Assembly (NCBI RefSeq): GCF_000090795.2
Contig: NW_003546250.1
Coordinates: forward strand, 366,297-430,296
From: Amphimedon queenslandica
Lineage: Eukaryota > Porifera > Demospongiae > Haplosclerida > Niphatidae
Reading direction: 5' to 3'
DNA: 64,000 nt
Shown here one piece after another: positions 54,901 to 64,000 of the stretch (the stretch's first letter is position 1; every line of letters starts with the position of its first letter). Below the pieces are notes generated by a model. The model was given only the letters and a program-made list of their open reading frames with translations. It searched no databases and had not been told where the DNA came from. Both the position numbers and the translations under genes were made by a program.

Positions 54901-57035
54901 TTTTAATTTTGTAGTCCGATAGTCATATTTGTCAGCGGGTCTGTGGACGTAAGCATGACTGTGGGCGCCACACATGTAAAGATACCTGTCATCTGGGGAT
55001 GTGTGGGCCTTGCTGGAACATTAGTAAGTTCTTGTAGATATAGTGGGATTGAATAAACATTTAATATAGGCTTGAAGTTTTTAAAATTCTCCATTTTTAA
55101 TTTTTTTTAAATTTGAGCAGATTCCGATCACATTTGGATTTTTTATAAATTTTTAAAGTTGCTCCAAAATTGGGCCAAAGTCCCTGTACTACAGTACAGG
55201 ATATTCCTTTTAAATGGCTAAAATCCCTTGATTACACAATATACCATATAAAGCAAAACTTTCAATTATAATAACACTTGTGTCATCATTATTATTATTT
55301 TTAATTTTCGATTAGGTTATGAAGAGTTGGCCTGTCACTGTGGTGGTGAGGTATTGCTCCCTCCTATACCTTGTGGGACTGAGCCGCCATCTTGTAACAG
55401 ACCCTGTGCCAGGATCCACTCGTGTAACCATCCAGGTTAGCTCCACTGATGATAATAATAATAATAATAATTATTATTATTATTATTAGTAGTATTTTAA
55501 AAGCAATAATAATGAATAATAAATAACATTATTAAAATAAATAATAATAATAATACTCAATTTTTTTCAGTGACTCATACTTGTCATAATGATGAGTCCT
55601 GTCCTCCGTGTATATTCCTCACTGAGAGACCCTGCATGGGAGACCATACCGTAAGTCACATTACGCAATAACCTAACTCTGTTACCATGGTTACAGACGA
55701 GACAGAACATCCCCTGCTATTTGAAAGAGGTTTCTTGCGGCCGACCCTGTGGGCGGAGCCTCTCCTGTGGGATGCACACTTGTCGTAAAACCTGTCACAA
55801 AGGACCGTGTGAGGAAGATACGGAGAGATGTAAGCAACCTTGTACAAAGGTGAGAGAGTTCTGTGACCATCCTTGTGGTCAACCCTGTCATATTGGGAGC
55901 CATTGCCCTGAGACACCTTGCAAAGCAAAGGTAAGAAAAGAAAGCTTACATGTACATGTACAGCCACAACGTCATGAGGCAGTAGAATTTAAAATTCAAG
56001 CCACACACACAAAATTGCAACCTTTTTAAAGTGTACATACGAAGATGTATTAACAGTGTCCATTGAATTAGGTCAGTATTGAGTGTCACTGTGGAAGACT
56101 CAAAGCTCAAGTAATGTGTTTAGCCAGTGCCTCATCCACTACAAGTCAGGCATTCCACAAGTTAGTTTATACACTTGTACTTATTGCTTTAATTCATGTT
56201 CTTTCTCCCTCTTCCATCTCTCCTCTCACCTCCTCTCTCTCCCTCTTTATAGATTGTATGGTGGTAATATCGGTACCCTGATGAGGGAGATACAGAGTGG
56301 ACAATGTGTAAAAGTTGATAGTATCACATTGAAAAACGTTCAAGAAAGAAAGTAAGAAATTATAATAAGTTAAGCTAACGATACAATTCTCTCTCTCTCT
56401 CCCCCTCTCCCCCTCCCTCTCTCTCATAGGTTGGATTGTGATGAAGAATGTGCTCAAATGGAAAGAAACCGTAAACTAGCTGAAGCTTTGGAGCTTGATG
56501 TTGACCACACCCCTCACACTCCTCCTCAGTACTCCTCCTTCCTGTTAGACCAAGCAAAGTCCGACCCATCCCTTGTGGTCCACATTGAGGAAACCTTTAA
56601 AAACCTAATAGAGTCCTTCAAAGGATCGACAGGACGAGCAGCTGTATCTCATCACTTTAAACCGATGAAGAGAGACCAGCGAAGACTAATACATGAACTA
56701 GCCGAAGTGTATCAACTATCCAGTCTCAGTTACGACTCGGAGCCAAAGAGAAACGTCGTCGTCATGGCAACAAAGTGGGTGGAGTTTAGCTGTCATGGGC
56801 GGAGCTTACCTTATACTTTATCATAGTCAAAAACTTGCATAAATTATTATTATTATTATTATTTTTATTATTTTTCTATAGGAAGTCAATGCTACCATAT
56901 ATGACGCTGAGTCAGATGACATCTCGTGTTAAGGTAATGCCTCCTCCACTGCCGCTGAAGCTAAGAAGAGAAGAAGATGATGAAGATACTACCGAAGCTA
57001 TTGTACCTGATTACTTTAATGACTCAAATGTATGA
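51994..57035 (+). CDS. NFX1: NFX1-type zinc-finger protein with RING-like and R3H domains
   Basis: Fourteen exons (51994-53269, 53357-53636, 53876-53982, 54026-54143, 54250-54473, 54646-54848, 54915-55023, 55316-55435, 55571-55650, 55697-55930, 56072-56160, 56253-56351, 56430-56774, 56882-57035) join to 1,145 residues; human NFX1 has about 1,120. The first 380 residues are highly charged (Arg/Glu/Lys) and disordered. A PHD/RING-like zinc domain follows (CSVCCDRLRY...CGTCYNIFHLKC...WRCPCC). Then comes a series of NF-X1 fingers with the C-x-H-x-C pattern (LCHPGPCPPC, CKRGRRSLSCG, PCHPGDCSPC, CHSGPCPPC, CHLGMCGPC, CHKGPCEED). An R3H domain closes the protein (HHFKPMKRDQRRLIHELAEV). NFX1 proteins are nuclear repressors and E3-type ligases. 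No PAM2 motif was seen at the N terminus, although vertebrate NFX1 has one. Confidence 0.93.
55105..55205 (-). repeat. Partial unit of the palindromic 180-bp repeat
   Basis: One half-unit in NFX1 intron 7, antisense to the gene. The palindrome is present with one change (CCCTGTACTACAGTACAGG). Confidence 0.82.
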
Positions 57036-57489
57036 CGCCATCATTGAGATCTGTAAAATAATAATAATAATAATCTTTTATTTATGATTCATTATAAAGA
57101 AATATAGTGTATATACCTGCACGTCTGTAGCAGCTGCTGAAATATAATAAAGAACTAGTAATTTTCAAAAATAAAACTAAAATTGTTCATTTTTGGAATA
57201 TTTTTTCAAACAGGAAGTAATTTACAAGTTGTTTTTGACACCTTGTTAACACCTAGGAGGTGCTAATTGAGGTGAGAACAAGCTCGTAAAAAATTTTTTA
57301 AATGAATTTTAAAAATTCTATTTAATAATTTTCATAACAGGCACAATTTACATTATAATTGAATTTCAAAAATTTACAAAAATATGGACCCCAAAATGGG
57401 AATTATAGCAACAACAACAATAATAACAACAACAACAATAATAATTAATGATAATAATATTAATAATTATTCTATCAGTAAATTCAGTA
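57036..57489. other. Convergent intergenic region, NFX1 and transporter
   Basis: 454 bp between two stop codons. AATAAA at 57146-57151 fits NFX1. The minus strand has AATAAA at 57077-57082, 408 nt below the transporter stop, which would make the two transcripts overlap at their 3' ends. The rest is AT-rich with CAA/TAA repeats. Confidence 0.5.
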
Positions 57490-61608
<4,119 letters not shown>

Positions 61609-61945
61609 TTTTATTTTCTTGCAAACCACACCTAGCTAATTATTCAATTTAATAATTAATTAATTAGTGACGTCATATACGACAATAGTACTTTTATTGT
61701 GACTTAATCATTTTTAATTTAAATAAAGAATGAACAACAAGAAAACAAAAATACACATGAGATAACTACAATACATATTCACATTATTATATTCATTACA
61801 TATCATCATCATCATCATCATTATTATTATTATTAGCACAATACATGAACAATGATAGTTTATAATTAACTGTATATACATAGTTTGAGAGAGAAAGGGA
61901 GGGAAAGAGAGTAAAATGCACAGCTGCTATTACTGCTTCTAAAAT
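61609..61945. other. Gap between transporter start and the serine-rich gene's stop
   Basis: Both genes are on the minus strand. The 337-bp gap should hold the transporter promoter and the 3' UTR of the next gene. ATC/ATT trinucleotide repeats lie at about 61804-61836. A dyad TTAATAATTAATTAATTAG lies near 61649. No coding signal. Confidence 0.45.
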
Positions 61946-64000
61946 CTATTTCAATTTTTCTCTCGAAGATCGCTTGCTACGATTTGTCAGATTACTGAGA
62001 AGACTGGATCTAATCCCAGGAGATCGACTGATGCTGTTTTTACGAGAGGAGAACATTGAAGAACCTCCGCCCGTGACATAAGTATCCTCTTTCAATCCTT
62101 GACTCCGTTTAGAGTGCTTGCCAGAGCTAAGGATAGTGCTCAAGTCTGGAGTCGAGCGAGAGAGGGAGAGAGACGACTGGAGGGCAGAGAGGTGAGTTTT
62201 CTCTGGGCTTGTCATCACCGTCGCATCGGTCTGGCTGAGGCAGCCTGGGCTCTTCAAAGGACTCTGCATTATAGGCGGAGTCCGATCAGGAGATGAGGAA
62301 CTCTCAAGGGACGTCTCAGGCCTTGTTGCTGAGACCATCATCACAACTCGACGTGGAGATTCACTCTTTGTCACCCTCTCCAGGTGAGGGTCCGAAAAGC
62401 AGCCTTTCTTTAAGATAGGCGTGGCTGTGGGTGACAGTGACACATGGGATTTGGTACCAGAAAGAACTACTGTCCCTGTCCTTCCTGCTAGAGGACTTTC
62501 ATTACGAGGCTCTACTTCTTCTTTCATGGTCTCAAGCTTAGCCTCGCTGCTGGATTCATCATCGTCTATATCAAACTCTCCCCTTAACATGGCTTCTATT
62601 ACATCAGGATCAATGTGCGGTGTGTTCCTCCATGACTTACGATCTTGTGTCTTCTTGGCTCGTCTTTTCACTTCAGTCATGGTAGTGCTGACAGGGGAAC
62701 AGGACTTAATGGAGCGAGAAGGAGGAGGAGCAAAATCCTTAGAACTGACGATAGGAGATGAAGGCGTTTCTGACTTTGATCTTGGCTTCTCATCATCTTG
62801 TTTGGGAGTTTTACTCAATAATATGTCCCTTTTAAATGAAGACGGACTCCTCTTCTCAATACCACCTCCACTACCAGTGATGGATTGATCTGCTCCACCT
62901 TGTGAGAAAAATATAACCTTCTTATCAATGGCTGGCTTAACGTTGAGGACTTTAGGACTCCTTCTTGCTTCAACAAACTGACTATTAAGAGTGAAGCTTA
63001 TCTTGTCAGCATAGTCTTTCTGTATCTTTGCATTCTTCGTACCTACAAGATGAACATTAAATATGCTGCAGTGATCCTATAGTGAACAACTTACTTGTAG
63101 GAGCAGTAGCTTCCAGTGCTTTTTCATTACTAGTCTTAGCAGTATCAGGAACACTACCCGTGACAGCTGATTCTTTAGTAGTACTAGTGGTAGCTGATTC
63201 CTTAGCCGTACTGCTGGCAGTCAATTCCTTAGCCGTACTGCTGGCAGTCGATTTCTTAGCAGTACTGCTGGCAGCTAATTCCTTAGCTGTACTACTGATC
63301 TCATTATTGTCTTTGGCCTTAGCATCAGCAGCAACATTAGGTACAGTAGGAGTGCTGCCAGTGTTTGTTGGACTGTTCGATGGCTTCTGTGTATCCTCTG
63401 CTCCTCTAGCTTCCTCTTCTTCAGCGAAGGATCCTTCTTGTGCCTTTATGCTCAATTTCTGATTCTTAATGGAGGCGGGGCTACTGATACGCCTGTCACT
63501 TCCACGAGGAGAAATGCAACTTTGTCCGGTAGAGAGTGTCTTAGTGAGTGCTTGACGGCCCTTTGGCTCCTCCCCCTGCTGTGCTTCGTCTTTCTTGCGT
63601 TTGAGTCTCTCGAGTTTTTTCATTTTCTCAATCGTATCTGGAGCGAGGGATATCAGTTCGTCAATGGGCGTGGTCAGTCGCGAGTTAGGCCGTTTACCGA
63701 CCCCAGTATCATCTTCCATGGATGGTCTAGGAGAAGAGGACATCATTCTCGACTGCCGACTCAAATCAAACGATTGACTGGAGCCGGTTTGAGTGGGCGT
63801 GGCCAACTGAGAAGAAAAGGGCGGGGTCAATGACGGCTCTGGCTCAGAGGATGTACCCGTCATTTCCCTAGACTCTATCCCCCCGTCCTCCTCATCGACC
63901 CTCACTGTGGTGTTACTATCAGAGCTGCTTATTGAGCTAGCGGAGCCAATCATGTTCACTCTTAGAGCGCTATTGCTGCTGTCCACTTTCTGCATCTCGG
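61946..64000 (-). CDS. 3' part of a serine-rich disordered protein, runs off the right edge
   Basis: Two exons are visible, 63095-64000 (open to the edge) and 61946-63042, joined by a 52-nt intron that keeps the frame (APTS/TKNAKIQKDYADK). I do not recognise the family. About 667 residues are seen, rich in Ser, Thr, Pro and Lys, with many SP and RSxS sites that would suit phosphorylation. Short charged helical pieces occur: EKMKKLERLKRKKDEAQ near the start and KKTQDRKSWRNTPHIDP followed by DVIEAMLRGEFDIDDD. A run of five nine-residue repeats of the type SSTAKELTA lies at about 63168-63300. No enzyme motif, membrane helix or zinc site was seen. A cytoskeletal or scaffold role would be a guess. 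Confidence 0.7.

Overview
The window is animal nuclear DNA, most likely from a demosponge of the Amphimedon type. The genes are clearly metazoan (receptor tyrosine kinase, IGF2BP, NFX1, USP40), packed closely, and cut by many short introns (often 45-100 nt) with ordinary GT-AG borders. The DNA is AT-rich and full of ACATGTAC-type words, CT/GA and TAA microsatellites and small TA-flanked inverted-repeat elements. The species is an inference; no marker gene is present. I found no rRNA, tRNA, CRISPR, LTR or virus-like element.

Layout from left to right: a partial secreted cysteine-rich gene (-, 561-1167); TATDN1 nuclease (-, 1319-8447, 11 exons); CPVL-type serine carboxypeptidase (+, 8588-11976, 13 exons), sharing a 140-bp divergent promoter with TATDN1; a PEAK/PRAG-family pseudokinase (-, 12789-15667, 5' end not found); an ankyrin-repeat gene (-, about 19143-19805); USP40 deubiquitinase (+, 20650-32979, 37 exons); an IGF2BP-like RRM/KH RNA-binding protein (-, 35524-42829); a complete receptor tyrosine kinase with an ALK/LTK-like glycine-rich ectodomain (-, 43418-51650, 16 exons); NFX1-type zinc-finger/R3H protein (+, 51994-57035, 14 exons); a GLUT-like sugar transporter (-, 57490-61608, 11 exons); and the 3' part of a serine-rich disordered protein (-, 61946 to the right edge). 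For TATDN1, CPVL, USP40, the kinase, NFX1 and the transporter, the exon lengths and phases I read join into one uninterrupted frame.

The genes are housekeeping or signalling genes with no common pathway. Neighbours alternate as divergent pairs with short shared promoters (TATDN1/CPVL, receptor/NFX1) and convergent pairs with short 3' gaps (NFX1/transporter, CPVL/pseudokinase). The most unusual material is: the ALK-like receptor; the PEAK-family pseudokinase; an IGF2BP with two KH domains in place of four; a family of about 180-bp units carrying a perfect 20-bp palindrome, seen only in introns; and a 14-copy 61-bp hairpin array between USP40 and the IGF2BP gene.
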